A stretch of DNA of 9,089 nt from Fidelibacterota bacterium (lineage in GTDB: Bacteria; Marinisomatota; Marinisomatia; SCGC-AAA003-L08; GCA-002719095). Of the stretch, positions 1-7,058 are shown piece after piece. The stretch lies in assembly GCA_002705575.1 (NCBI GenBank), contig PAHI01000057.1, positions 1 through 9,089 on the forward strand. The letters run 5' to 3'. Position 1 is the stretch's first letter. Each line of letters opens with the position of its first letter. The notes below the pieces were generated by a model. The model was not told the origin of the DNA. It made no database searches and worked only from the letters and a program-made list of their open reading frames with translations. The position numbers and the translations under genes are program-made.

Positions 1-45
1 GTAGTTTTTCCCCTTAGAGCCCCTTTTGTCAGAAAACTGGAATAA
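1..45 (+). CDS. possible C-terminal tail of a rightward gene entering from the left edge
   Basis: One plus-strand frame is open from the window edge for 14 codons and ends with TAA at 43-45, giving a tail ending APFVRKLE. The first 40 bases are close to 47% GC, well above the surrounding DNA, which would fit coding sequence. The gene would converge on the leftward block ending at 82. Fourteen open codons occur often by chance even in AT-rich DNA, and the product cannot be recognised, so this is only a candidate. A CCCCTT direct repeat (10-15 and 20-25) lies in the same stretch, so a structured RNA end is another possibility. Confidence 0.18.
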   Translation, partial: VVFPLRAPFVRKLE

Positions 46-81
46 TTCTGATAATATATATTATGTAAACTTTTGTAAGGC

Positions 82-837
82 TTATGAATTGTTAAGCTCT
101 CTTTTCAGTCCTACAGACTGATAAAGTATAGATATTGCAAAAATTAAAATTATAGATTTCTGTCCTACGACTTGTAGCATTAGATCAAATTGTGTAAATG
201 TGCCACCGGGTTCAATTCTAGGGCCATAGAAAATTAGATACAGATATGATAACAGAGCCAAACAAAATATTATATATCCAAAAGAATATATACTTTTAAT
301 ATATCTAGAGTGCCTAAATGCTAATGTATGAAATATGGATAGCGGCAACAATGTAAGAAATGCTCCATTGGCGAAAAAAACATGCAGCCCAAAGTGTAAA
401 TCATGAGGAGCTAATCCTACTCCAGCAAACATTATTCCAGTTACTATGCCTATATATTTACATGCTAAAGAATAGTTTATAGACTTTTCTGAGTCATGTT
501 TCCATAAAAAAAACATATTAAAATATCTATAGAATAAAATTAAAATTGTACCAACAGCTATTAGAGAAGCATTAAAAAAAAGCATGGAAAGTATATTGCT
601 TTGATTATTTTCCCCGAACTCATAAATATCGTCATCTGTATTTGTGTTTATAGACCCTAGATTACTGAAGAAGTTGTATTTAAATGAGTACGAAGATGAT
701 TTGCAGTCATCTCCTTCAAAAAAATAACACATATCGTACCCCGGATATTGTGAGATAGCAATAATGTTGAAGATTATAAATATACTTATGCCTATCAGTG
801 GCACTTTTGATAAGTAGAAAAGCAGTTTATTTTTCAT
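82..837 (-). CDS. six-TM integral membrane protein, DUF998-like
   Basis: A 251-residue membrane protein of unknown function. Hydrophobic segments lie at about residues 12-29, 82-103, 127-146, 150-171, 182-204 and 226-242. A polar, acidic loop (about 30-80) follows the first helix and carries two cysteines (C37, C45) that could pair if it faces outward. Family clues: a YNFFSNLGS segment (54-62), then FFNASLIAVG (87-96) opening helix 2, a G-APHDLHFGLH histidine-rich turn (141-152) at the helix 3-4 junction, and a QKSIILIFAISI last helix. This order resembles DUF998/Frag1-type six-helix proteins, from memory. The ATG overlaps the stop of the upstream M3 peptidase gene as ATGA (834-837) and has no SD, so translation is probably coupled to the peptidase. 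It is the last gene of the leftward block. No catalytic residues can be named. Confidence 0.75.
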   Translation of the reverse strand: MKNKLLFYLSKVPLIGISIFIIFNIIAISQYPGYDMCYFFEGDDCKSSSYSFKYNFFSNLGSINTNTDDDIYEFGENNQSNILSMLFFNASLIAVGTILILFYRYFNMFFLWKHDSEKSINYSLACKYIGIVTGIMFAGVGLAPHDLHFGLHVFFANGAFLTLLPLSIFHTLAFRHSRYIKSIYSFGYIIFCLALLSYLYLIFYGPRIEPGGTFTQFDLMLQVVGQKSIILIFAISILYQSVGLKRELNNS

Positions 838-2879
838 GCTTTATTAGTTTTAAGCAAGCCGTCTCTTTCAAGTAGAGCCTCGACCTTTGGTTCTCTACCC
901 ATAAAAGATTTAAATAGCTCCATAGGATGCTTGATATTTCCTTTCGATAGTATATTGTTTCTAAATAAGGATGCTGTGTCTTTGTTGAATATCCCCTCTT
1001 TTTTAAATTTAGAAAAAGCGTCTGCTTCTAATACCTCTGCCCATTTGTAAGAATAGTATCCTGCTGCATATCCTCCTGCAAAAATATGAGCAAAACCGCA
1101 AGATATACTACTCCCTTTTTCTTTTGGAAGTAGTCGAGTTTTACCTATAACAACGTCTTCAAATGTTTCAATGTCAGGCAAATCAACTATATTGTCGTGA
1201 TACCCCATATCTAAATATGAAAACCTAAGCTGCCTTAAGCACATACTTCCAGTCATAAAGTTTCTAGATGCTTTAAGCTTCTTTATCATATCTAAAGGCA
1301 TAACTTCGTTAGTTTCATAGTGCTTGGCAAATATTTTCAAAGCATCTTCTTCTAATACCCAGTTCTCCATTATTTGAGAAGGTAATTCTACAAAATCCCA
1401 GAAAACTGATGTGCCACCAATAGTTTTATAATCGATATCTGATAGTAGTCCATGCAGGCAGTGACCAAATTCATGAAATATAGTAGTAACTTCTGAAAAG
1501 CTTAAAAGAGCAGGCTTTTTTTCTGTTGATTTTGTAAGATTACATGTTAAGCAAATGTGAGGTTTTTTCATCTCTCCTCTAATTTTTCCGTGAGATTGAA
1601 GCTCGTTCATCCATGCCCCACCTTTTTTTGTTTCTCTAGGATATAAATCTACGTATAGGAGTCCTATATACTCTCCGTTCTTATCAATGGCTTTATAGGT
1701 TTTAACGTCATCATGCCATACAGGCATGGAATCAGCCTCATTAAAAGTTATTCCGTAAAGCTTTGTAGCAATTTCAAAAACTCCTTTAATTACATTTTCT
1801 GACTTAAAGTACGGCCTAAGCAATTCTTCATCGAAATCATAAAGCATTTTTTTTAGCTTTTCAGAATAGTAAGCCCTATCCCAAGACATAAAAGTCTTTA
1901 CTTTGTCTTCTGCCTTTGCAAAAGTTTTAAGCTCTGCTGTTTCGTTAGCAGCGGCAGGGTATGCCTTGTCATAGAGCTTGTCTAACAAATCATACACATT
2001 AGAAGAGTTTTCTGCCATTCTTTCCTCTAGCACGTAATCTGCGTAGTTTTTATATCCAAGCAAATTTGCTCTTTTATGCCTAAGCCCAACGATCTGCTTT
2101 ATAAGTTTAGAATTATCAAATTTACCATTGAGGCATTTCTTTGTAAATGCATTAGATATTTGCTCTCTCATTTTTCTATTTTCTGCGAACTTCATAACAG
2201 GCGCCATGCTTGGAAATTGCAGAGTGAACAGCCATTTAGAAGGTTCACCTTTTTCTTTTGCAGATTCTCTTGCCGCATCTATAGCCATATCTGGAAGACC
2301 TTTTAAATCTTTTTTGCTATCAACCCAATACTCAAAATCATTCGTAGCCTGCCTCACATTACTTGAGAATTTTGGAGATAAAGAAGATAATTCTGAATCA
2401 ATATCCCTTAATTTTTGCTTCTCTTCTTTTTTAAGCATCGCGCCGTTTCTAACGAAGCGTTTATGATAAACCTCTGTTAAGCGCCCATCTTGCTTTGAGA
2501 GGCTGTCTTTATCCTTAATAACCTCATCAATTTTTTTAAATAGAGGTAAATTTAGATAAATATCATTTGAAAAATTTGCTAACATAGGGCTTATTTTTGA
2601 AGCAAGACCCTCTATCTCGCTACCAGCTTCTGAAGAAAATAAATGATAATATACGGACGTTATCGTGTCTAAGTATTCAGTAGAGTCTTCAAGAGCTAGT
2701 ACAGTATTTTCAAACGTAGCGTTATCAGCTGAATCTGCTATTCCGTCTATGTATATACGTGCTATTTTAATAGCTTCTTCTATAGCAGGTACAAAGTGCT
2801 CAGGTTTAACTTTATCAAAAATAGCAGCGTTATCAAAGTTTTGATTTTTTTTAAAAAAAGGGTTTTTATTTATACTCAT
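834..2879 (-). CDS. M3-family zinc oligopeptidase (oligopeptidase A / dipeptidyl carboxypeptidase type)
   Basis: A 681-residue metallopeptidase of the thimet oligopeptidase (M3A) family that degrades short peptides. There is no signal peptide or membrane segment, so it is probably cytosolic. Zinc site: HEFGH at 469-473 (ligands H469 and H473, catalytic base E470) and third ligand E498, a spacing of 29 residues as in thimet oligopeptidase. The substrate-binding block near the C-terminus is complete: H598 and the GGYAAGYYSYKW run at 602-613 with Y604, Y608 and Y609. The N-terminal FDKVKPEHFVPAIEEAI (21-37) is typical of PrlC/OpdA and Dcp. Length is usual for the family (about 670-720). The start is supported by GGAGAAG just upstream, the clearest SD among the full-length genes here. 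It lies 9 nt after leuS and overlaps the next gene by 4 nt. The sequence alone does not separate OpdA-like endopeptidase from Dcp-like exopeptidase activity. Confidence 0.95.
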   Translation of the reverse strand: MSINKNPFFKKNQNFDNAAIFDKVKPEHFVPAIEEAIKIARIYIDGIADSADNATFENTVLALEDSTEYLDTITSVYYHLFSSEAGSEIEGLASKISPMLANFSNDIYLNLPLFKKIDEVIKDKDSLSKQDGRLTEVYHKRFVRNGAMLKKEEKQKLRDIDSELSSLSPKFSSNVRQATNDFEYWVDSKKDLKGLPDMAIDAARESAKEKGEPSKWLFTLQFPSMAPVMKFAENRKMREQISNAFTKKCLNGKFDNSKLIKQIVGLRHKRANLLGYKNYADYVLEERMAENSSNVYDLLDKLYDKAYPAAANETAELKTFAKAEDKVKTFMSWDRAYYSEKLKKMLYDFDEELLRPYFKSENVIKGVFEIATKLYGITFNEADSMPVWHDDVKTYKAIDKNGEYIGLLYVDLYPRETKKGGAWMNELQSHGKIRGEMKKPHICLTCNLTKSTEKKPALLSFSEVTTIFHEFGHCLHGLLSDIDYKTIGGTSVFWDFVELPSQIMENWVLEEDALKIFAKHYETNEVMPLDMIKKLKASRNFMTGSMCLRQLRFSYLDMGYHDNIVDLPDIETFEDVVIGKTRLLPKEKGSSISCGFAHIFAGGYAAGYYSYKWAEVLEADAFSKFKKEGIFNKDTASLFRNNILSKGNIKHPMELFKSFMGREPKVEALLERDGLLKTNKA

Positions 2880-2880
2880 A

Positions 2881-2887
2881 CTTCTCC
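2881..2887 (-). promoter_or_regulatory. ribosome binding site of the M3 peptidase gene
   Basis: On the minus strand GGAGAAG sits in the 9-nt gap between the leuS stop and the peptidase ATG, with 4 nt from GGAG to the start. It fixes the start at 2879. It stands out because leuS, the QueC-type gene, the membrane protein gene and the cyclase-like gene have no comparable SD. The leuS stop itself overlaps an ATG (TAATG), but that frame closes after seven codons. Confidence 0.6.
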
Positions 2888-2888
2888 A

Positions 2889-5300
2889 TTAGGTTTGTTT
2901 TACTACAAAATTTACAATTCTACCAGGCACATATATCTCTTTTAAAATAGCCACACCTGAAAGATGCTTGTTTACATTTTCAATATTTTTTGATGCTTTT
3001 AATACGACCTCTTTCGTCGCATTGCTAGGTACTTTAATGGTTGCTCTTAGCTTGCCATTAACTTGGACAGCTATATTAATTGAACTATCAATTATTATAT
3101 CGTCATTATATTTAGGCCAATCTGAGCTAAATACTGATTTTTTATCACTACCAAACAAAGACCAAAGTTCTTCTCCTAGGTGTGGGGCAAAAGGAGATAT
3201 CATTTTTATTATAATGGACTTAGAATCCTCACTTAAAGCATTGCTTGAAGTTAGGTGGTTGCACATTTCCATCATTCGGCTTATTGCTGTATTGAATTTA
3301 AAACTTTCCAAATCATCAGAAACAGATTTGAGGGTTTTGTGGATAATTTTTATATCTTTTTCACTAGATTCTCCGTTATCTTTGTGAATAGTTTTGTAGA
3401 CTTTATTTAAAAATTTAGATATCCCAGTTATCCCTTTGTCATTCCAGTCTCCCCCTTCATCGTATGGCCCCATAAACATTAGGTAGCATCTAAATACATC
3501 TGAACCGTAAGTAGACACAAAATCATCAGGAGAAACGGTATTCCCTCGTGATTTAGACATTTTTGCGCCATCTTTTGTTATTATGCCTTGGTGATACAAC
3601 CTTTTAAAAGGTTCAGAAAAATTTAAAAGCCCTATATCTCTAAGTGCTTTAGTTACAAATCTTGCATATAAAAGATGCATAGTTGCATGTTCAGAGCCAC
3701 CAATATATAAATCTACCGGCATCCAATCATTAATACTTTTTGTATCGAATGCTTCTTTATCATTTTTAGATGATAGATATCTTAAGTAGTACCATGAGGA
3801 GCACACGAAAGTATCCATAGTATCAATCTCTGGGGTCCAGCCTTTACCAAAAACTGCCTCAGTTCTATTTTTTAATTCCTTAGATGTTCCTAGCGGCGAT
3901 GTTCCTTTGGGCTTGTACTCAGCATCACTTGGAAGCTCCCATGGTAAATGTTCTTCTGGAATCATATGAGCTCTTCCTTTAGGATCGTAAACAATTGGAA
4001 TTGGGGCTCCCCAGTAGCGTTGACGAGATATAAGCCAATCTTTAAGCTTGTAGTTTATTTTTTGCTTTCCAAAATCATTTTTTTCAATATGCTTTGTAAT
4101 TTCTTTCTTTGCATCATAGGTCTTTAAACCGTTTATAAAATCTGAGTTTATAGCTATGCCATCATCAGAAAAAGCGCAATCCTCTAAGTTAGCTCCTTCG
4201 CCATCTACAACTTGAATAATATCAAGATTGTATTTTTTTGCAAACTCGTAATCTCTCTGATCGTGCCCAGGAACAGCCATAACTGCTCCTGTTCCATAAG
4301 AAGACAAGACATAGTCTCCTACCCATACAGGTATTTCTTTTTTACTTATAGGGTTTATAGCATATATGCCAGTAAATACGCCTGTTTTATCCTTGTTTAG
4401 CTCGGTCCTTTGCATCTCATTTTTTCTCAATGATTCTTCAATATAAGCATTGACAGAATTTTTATGATTAGATGGAACCTCTTTTACTAATTCGTGCTCA
4501 GGAGCAATTACTGCATACGTTGCGCCAAACAAAGTATCAGGCCTGGTTGTAAAAACCTCTAATCTTTTGCTTGTTTTTGGCATATTGAAGTAGATCGAGG
4601 CTCCCTCGCTCCTACCAATCCAATGTTTTTGCATTGCTATTGTTTTTTTAGGCCATTTAAGTCCTGAGAAATCAAGAAGCTCTTCAGCATAATCTGTTAT
4701 TTTGAAAAACCATTGCCTTAATTTTTTTAAGACTACTTCAGACTTGCAATGCTCACATCCATTGAATTCAGATCCAGATTTCCTAGTAAGAACCTTAACT
4801 TGTTCATTAGCTAGAACTGTTGCGCAATTTGAACACCAATTTACTGGAGCTTTTTTTTGAAATGCATAACCTTTTTTGTAAAGCTGAAGAAATAGCCATT
4901 GGGTCCATTTATAGTAGTCTTTTTTACAAGTTACAACAATATTATCCCAGTCATACATAGCGCCTATTTCGTCAAGCTGTCGTCTCATTGTTTGAATGTT
5001 TTTTTCAGTGCTGTCAGATGGATGTATGTTGTTTTTTATCGCATAATTTTCAGCTGGTAATCCAAATGCATCAAATCCTTGCGGCTGAAAAACATTATAG
5101 CCCTTCATTTTTTTGTATCTAGATATTGTATCTGCAGGTCCATAGTTATACCAATGCCCAACATGGAGCTTATCGCCAGATGGATAGCTAAACATTGTTA
5201 AGGAGTAATATTTTTTTTCAGATTTCCTAAAATCCTTTTCCCTAGACTCCTTATTCCAGAAGATTTGCCATTTTTTTTCTATTTCTTTGAATGGATACAT
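2889..5300 (-). CDS. leuS: leucyl-tRNA synthetase
   Basis: Charges tRNA-Leu with leucine in the cytosol and is essential. This 803-residue class I synthetase shows HVGH (46-49) for the HIGH motif and KMSKS (580-584). It has a full CP1 editing domain (roughly 225-420) with threonine-rich TTRPDTLFG (251-259) and the editing aspartate D347 in GTGAVMAVPGHDQRD. A zinc ribbon has CxxC pairs C156/C159 and C182/C185. The Rossmann block WLISRQRYWGAPIP (422-435), an anticodon-binding helical domain (about 640-735) and the small C-terminal domain follow. KMSKS comes directly after HQGIITKDGA, so the leucine-specific insertion of E. coli-type LeuRS is absent, which accounts for much of the shorter length (E. 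coli has 860). The start MYPFKEIEKKW is the conserved N-terminus, although no SD precedes it. It lies 15 nt after the QueC-type gene and 9 nt before the peptidase gene. Confidence 0.98.
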   Translation of the reverse strand: MYPFKEIEKKWQIFWNKESREKDFRKSEKKYYSLTMFSYPSGDKLHVGHWYNYGPADTISRYKKMKGYNVFQPQGFDAFGLPAENYAIKNNIHPSDSTEKNIQTMRRQLDEIGAMYDWDNIVVTCKKDYYKWTQWLFLQLYKKGYAFQKKAPVNWCSNCATVLANEQVKVLTRKSGSEFNGCEHCKSEVVLKKLRQWFFKITDYAEELLDFSGLKWPKKTIAMQKHWIGRSEGASIYFNMPKTSKRLEVFTTRPDTLFGATYAVIAPEHELVKEVPSNHKNSVNAYIEESLRKNEMQRTELNKDKTGVFTGIYAINPISKKEIPVWVGDYVLSSYGTGAVMAVPGHDQRDYEFAKKYNLDIIQVVDGEGANLEDCAFSDDGIAINSDFINGLKTYDAKKEITKHIEKNDFGKQKINYKLKDWLISRQRYWGAPIPIVYDPKGRAHMIPEEHLPWELPSDAEYKPKGTSPLGTSKELKNRTEAVFGKGWTPEIDTMDTFVCSSWYYLRYLSSKNDKEAFDTKSINDWMPVDLYIGGSEHATMHLLYARFVTKALRDIGLLNFSEPFKRLYHQGIITKDGAKMSKSRGNTVSPDDFVSTYGSDVFRCYLMFMGPYDEGGDWNDKGITGISKFLNKVYKTIHKDNGESSEKDIKIIHKTLKSVSDDLESFKFNTAISRMMEMCNHLTSSNALSEDSKSIIIKMISPFAPHLGEELWSLFGSDKKSVFSSDWPKYNDDIIIDSSINIAVQVNGKLRATIKVPSNATKEVVLKASKNIENVNKHLSGVAILKEIYVPGRIVNFVVKQT

Positions 5301-5315
5301 ATCTAAAATTATGAA

Positions 5316-6122
5316 TTATTTTACTCTTTTTTTATAATCTTGTTCAATTTTTATAGCATTTTCAAGCGCTGCTGTCCATCCATCCTTGTAATCGATAGGG
5401 TCTTTTAGTCCGTTTTCATGAAAAGCAAGTATTCTTTCAATATCAGAGCTTGTGTCACCTGGGGATGAGCCATCCGAGCAAGGCTGATAAGATGTATTGG
5501 TAGTTTTATATATCTTTTTCCAATCTAAGTTAAGCGAATCGATTAAAGGAAGAGTATCTTTAAGTATATCAGCTTTTGAAAAACTTATATATGGAATGTA
5601 AGTAGAGATAAGATCTCCTCCCCAGTTTCCTTTCTTTAGGGCATCTATAAGTGTATTGTAGAAATCTGGCCTGCAGTCAGGATATATTGTATGGTCTCCT
5701 GCATGACATCCTAAAGATATGAAAACTTTTTTATCTTTTAGTTTTTTTGACCAGGATAAAGCTTTACTAAAAGCAATAGAGGTGAAAATAGCATTTCTGT
5801 TTGGAACGAACGTAGATATCATATTTGAATCCTCGTAATGTCCTTTGGGTACAGGGCTTTTATTATTTAAAAGAGAAGAGCCTTTTGCATCAAAAACTTC
5901 AGAAATATCTATTATTCTATGCTTGATAGATACATTTTTACACACAGCCTTGATGTATGCTATAACAGCAGAAGACTTTTTTAGCTCAATAGAATGCTTT
6001 TGACCATAATTAAATGTCAAACATTTTATTGAGAATTTATTATAAACAAGATTCAGCAATAAAGAAGTTGAATCAAGGCCTCCGCTAAAACTTAAGACAG
6101 CATATTTTTTAAATTTTCCCAC
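5316..6122 (-). CDS. QueC-family (7-cyano-7-deazaguanine synthase-like) protein lacking the zinc cysteines
   Basis: QueC converts carboxy-deazaguanine, ammonia and ATP to preQ0, the precursor of queuosine and other deazaguanines. This 268-residue homologue keeps the PP-loop SGGLDST (13-19), FNYGQKHSIEL (37-47), the STFVPNRNAIF signature (103-113), and G-x-H-x-GDH-x-IYPDCRPDF (138-154) followed by a KADIL segment (183-187). In standard QueC the C-terminal part reads SCY, then CGxCxxCxxR, with four cysteines binding zinc. Here the aligned positions are S211, P221, T224 and D227, while the flanking Y212, G222, R230 and AF (233-234) remain. The only nearby cysteine is C215. No other frame supplies the cysteines, so a frameshift does not explain it. 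The start is GTG; upstream in frame a stop is reached with no ATG. No queD, queE or queF is in the window. It may make preQ0 without zinc or act on another substrate. First gene of the leftward block. Confidence 0.85.
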   Translation of the reverse strand: MGKFKKYAVLSFSGGLDSTSLLLNLVYNKFSIKCLTFNYGQKHSIELKKSSAVIAYIKAVCKNVSIKHRIIDISEVFDAKGSSLLNNKSPVPKGHYEDSNMISTFVPNRNAIFTSIAFSKALSWSKKLKDKKVFISLGCHAGDHTIYPDCRPDFYNTLIDALKKGNWGGDLISTYIPYISFSKADILKDTLPLIDSLNLDWKKIYKTTNTSYQPCSDGSSPGDTSSDIERILAFHENGLKDPIDYKDGWTAALENAIKIEQDYKKRVK

Positions 6123-6149
6123 TACTAAAATTGCACATATTTAATCAAT

Positions 6150-6155
6150 ATTATA
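6150..6155 (-). promoter_or_regulatory. -10 box (TATAAT) for the queC-leuS block
   Basis: A perfect TATAAT on the minus strand, 27 nt before the GTG start, would give a leader of about 20 nt. The hexamer 17 bp upstream (CTGCTT) matches TTGACA poorly, so the -35 is weak or an activator may be needed. It is the only good candidate leftward promoter before leuS, since the queC-leuS gap is 15 nt. TATAAT is not rare in DNA this AT-rich. Confidence 0.4.
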
Positions 6156-6159
6156 AAGG

Positions 6160-6204
6160 AAAAATAATATAAAAGCAGCCTCTATAAATTAAAAATAATA
6201 TAAA
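6160..6204. repeat. 14-bp direct repeat in the divergent promoter region
   Basis: AAAAATAATATAAA occurs at 6160-6173 and 6191-6204, 31 bp apart (about three helical turns). The first copy overlaps the upstream side of the leftward -10 box region, and the second runs into the half-site cluster of the rightward promoter. It could be a binding site for a factor controlling both directions. Low complexity of the region weakens this. Confidence 0.35.
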
Positions 6205-6236
6205 TAACTATTTATTGCTATTTATAAATATAAATA
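6201..6236. promoter_or_regulatory. candidate operator: five TAAATA/TATTTA half-sites with a 12-bp palindrome
   Basis: Half-sites are TAAATA 6201, TATTTA 6209, TATTTA 6219, TAAATA 6225 and TAAATA 6231. Copies at 6219 and 6225 form the perfect palindrome TATTTATAAATA (6219-6230). CTATTTAT is repeated exactly 10 bp apart (6208 and 6218), so two sites lie on the same helix face. The palindrome sits between the -35 and -10 of the rightward promoter, just upstream of a ribbon-helix-helix gene. Proteins of that family often repress their own operon from tandem or inverted half-sites. The assignment is inference. Confidence 0.45.
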
Positions 6237-6243
6237 ATATATT
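6215..6243 (+). promoter_or_regulatory. sigma70-like promoter of the rightward three-gene operon
   Basis: TTGCTA (6215-6220, 4 of 6 matches to TTGACA) and TATATT (6238-6243, 5 of 6 to TATAAT) are separated by exactly 17 bp. Transcription would start near 6250, only a few bases before the ATG at 6253, giving a leaderless or almost leaderless mRNA. This fits the GAGG that abuts the ATG with no spacing and would make a poor SD. The spacer contains the palindromic operator candidate. Confidence 0.5.
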
Positions 6244-6252
6244 CTAGAGAGG

Positions 6253-6444
6253 ATGGCACCTAAAAAATCAAAAGATTATGTTAACAGATCTGTAAGAATG
6301 CCTTCTGAAGTCTGGACTTACGTCAAAAGAATTGCAGGCAGAAATTACAGATCCCTAAACAGTCAATTTATCAAAATTGTTGAGGATTGGCTGGAGGAAA
6401 GGGACTATCTAGACTCAAACAAAAGAACAAAAATGGATGAATAG
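6253..6444 (+). CDS. ribbon-helix-helix (Arc/CopG-like) DNA-binding protein
   Basis: A 63-residue, basic N-terminal protein with the layout of a ribbon-helix-helix repressor. The parts are a short strand with alternating residues (YVNRSVRM, 9-16), helix A starting at P17 (SEVWTYVKRIAG), a turn NYRSLNS (31-37) and helix B (LNSQFIKIVEDWLEE, 35-49). The RSLNSQF turn resembles the RSVNSEI segment of phage Arc. Such proteins dimerise and insert the strand pair into the major groove. The charged tail after 50 has no domain. It is the first gene of the operon, 2 nt before the methyltransferase gene, and directly follows clustered half-sites that could be its operator. Toxin-antitoxin pairing is possible for this fold, but the next gene does not look like a toxin. 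A regulator role is inferred from the fold and position. Confidence 0.8.
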   Translation: MAPKKSKDYVNRSVRMPSEVWTYVKRIAGRNYRSLNSQFIKIVEDWLEERDYLDSNKRTKMDE

Positions 6445-6446
6445 AT

Positions 6447-7055
6447 ATGGAAAATATTTTATGGCATAAAAACTTAATACCTACAATTTTTTATCTAGCG
6501 GTTGCCTTAATATCCTTCGTGATGTATAATAGGTCTAACTCTAAATATCGCACCCACACTAAAAGAATTCAATCGCTTAGGTCTTTTATGTATCTTTATA
6601 AATATATACAGTTATCAACTCTGATAGTGTGCATTGCCTCTATATGGAGCAATAACAGCTATTTGTTTGAACTTTATCAAGATTTAGACTTTATGGTTTA
6701 TTGCGGCATAGGCCTTTCAGGGCTAGCTATAGCTATATTTTCTTTATCTAGATTCTCTTTAGGTAAAAATTACAGTCCTTGCTATGATTCATATATGCCA
6801 AAAAACATTAAGACAACAGGCATATACTCTATTATAAGGCATCCTATATACACTTCAAATATTATGCTGATGTTAGGAATATTCATAACTACAGGCTCTT
6901 TAATTGTTATTGCTAACACAATTGTCCTGCTTGCTTACTATTTTATTTCTGCATTTAATGAAGAAAGAGCTATATCGAAAAAGTTTCCTAAATATATATT
7001 ATATAAAAAGCAAACAGGCATGTTTCTCCCCCACCTTTTCAAAAAGATAGGCTAA
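6447..7055 (+). CDS. ICMT/PEMT-superfamily integral-membrane methyltransferase
   Basis: A 202-residue membrane protein of the isoprenylcysteine carboxyl methyltransferase / phospholipid methyltransferase superfamily, which uses S-adenosylmethionine at the membrane. Hydrophobic segments lie near 10-27, 50-67, 83-101, 134-150 and 150-170. The C-terminal catalytic half has the family motifs: LGKNYSP (105-111), TTGIYSIIRHPIYTSN (123-138, the G-x-Y-x3-RHPxY motif that helps hold the cofactor), then NEERAISKKFPKYILYKKQT (171-190) with the E172/E173 pair and the Y-x2-Y spacing, ending MFLP. Length is normal for bacterial members. Bacterial relatives include small-molecule, lipid and protein methyltransferases, so the substrate is unknown. 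It starts 2 nt after the regulator stop and ends 3 nt before the next gene, both without a convincing SD, suggesting translational coupling. Confidence 0.85.
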   Translation: MENILWHKNLIPTIFYLAVALISFVMYNRSNSKYRTHTKRIQSLRSFMYLYKYIQLSTLIVCIASIWSNNSYLFELYQDLDFMVYCGIGLSGLAIAIFSLSRFSLGKNYSPCYDSYMPKNIKTTGIYSIIRHPIYTSNIMLMLGIFITTGSLIVIANTIVLLAYYFISAFNEERAISKKFPKYILYKKQTGMFLPHLFKKIG

Positions 7056-7058
7056 TTT

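Noticed and set aside
29..51. TCAGAA...TTCTGA hairpin and the palindrome ATAATATATATTAT (51-64) downstream of the leftward block as a terminator
   Set aside because: The stem is only 6 bp with an 11-nt loop and no T-tract in the right orientation. The AT palindrome is expected in this composition.
2076..2466. Two overlapping plus-strand open frames (76 and 112 codons) opposite the M3 peptidase gene
   Set aside because: Antisense to conserved peptidase coding sequence, mutually overlapping and without family features.
2968..3387. 139-codon open frame on the plus strand opposite leuS
   Set aside because: It lies wholly antisense to strongly conserved leuS sequence, has no SD and encodes no recognisable protein. 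Such frames are common opposite AT-rich genes.
4212..4400. 62-codon plus-strand open frame opposite leuS
   Set aside because: Antisense to the LeuRS editing domain, with no SD or domain.
5316..6122. Assignment of the QueC-type gene to a QatABCD or CBASS defence system
   Set aside because: No QatA/B/D, CD-NTase, effector or TGT-like gene lies next to it. The neighbour is leuS.
6253..7055. Toxin-antitoxin pair led by the RHH protein
   Set aside because: The adjacent gene is a membrane methyltransferase-family protein, not a known toxin type.
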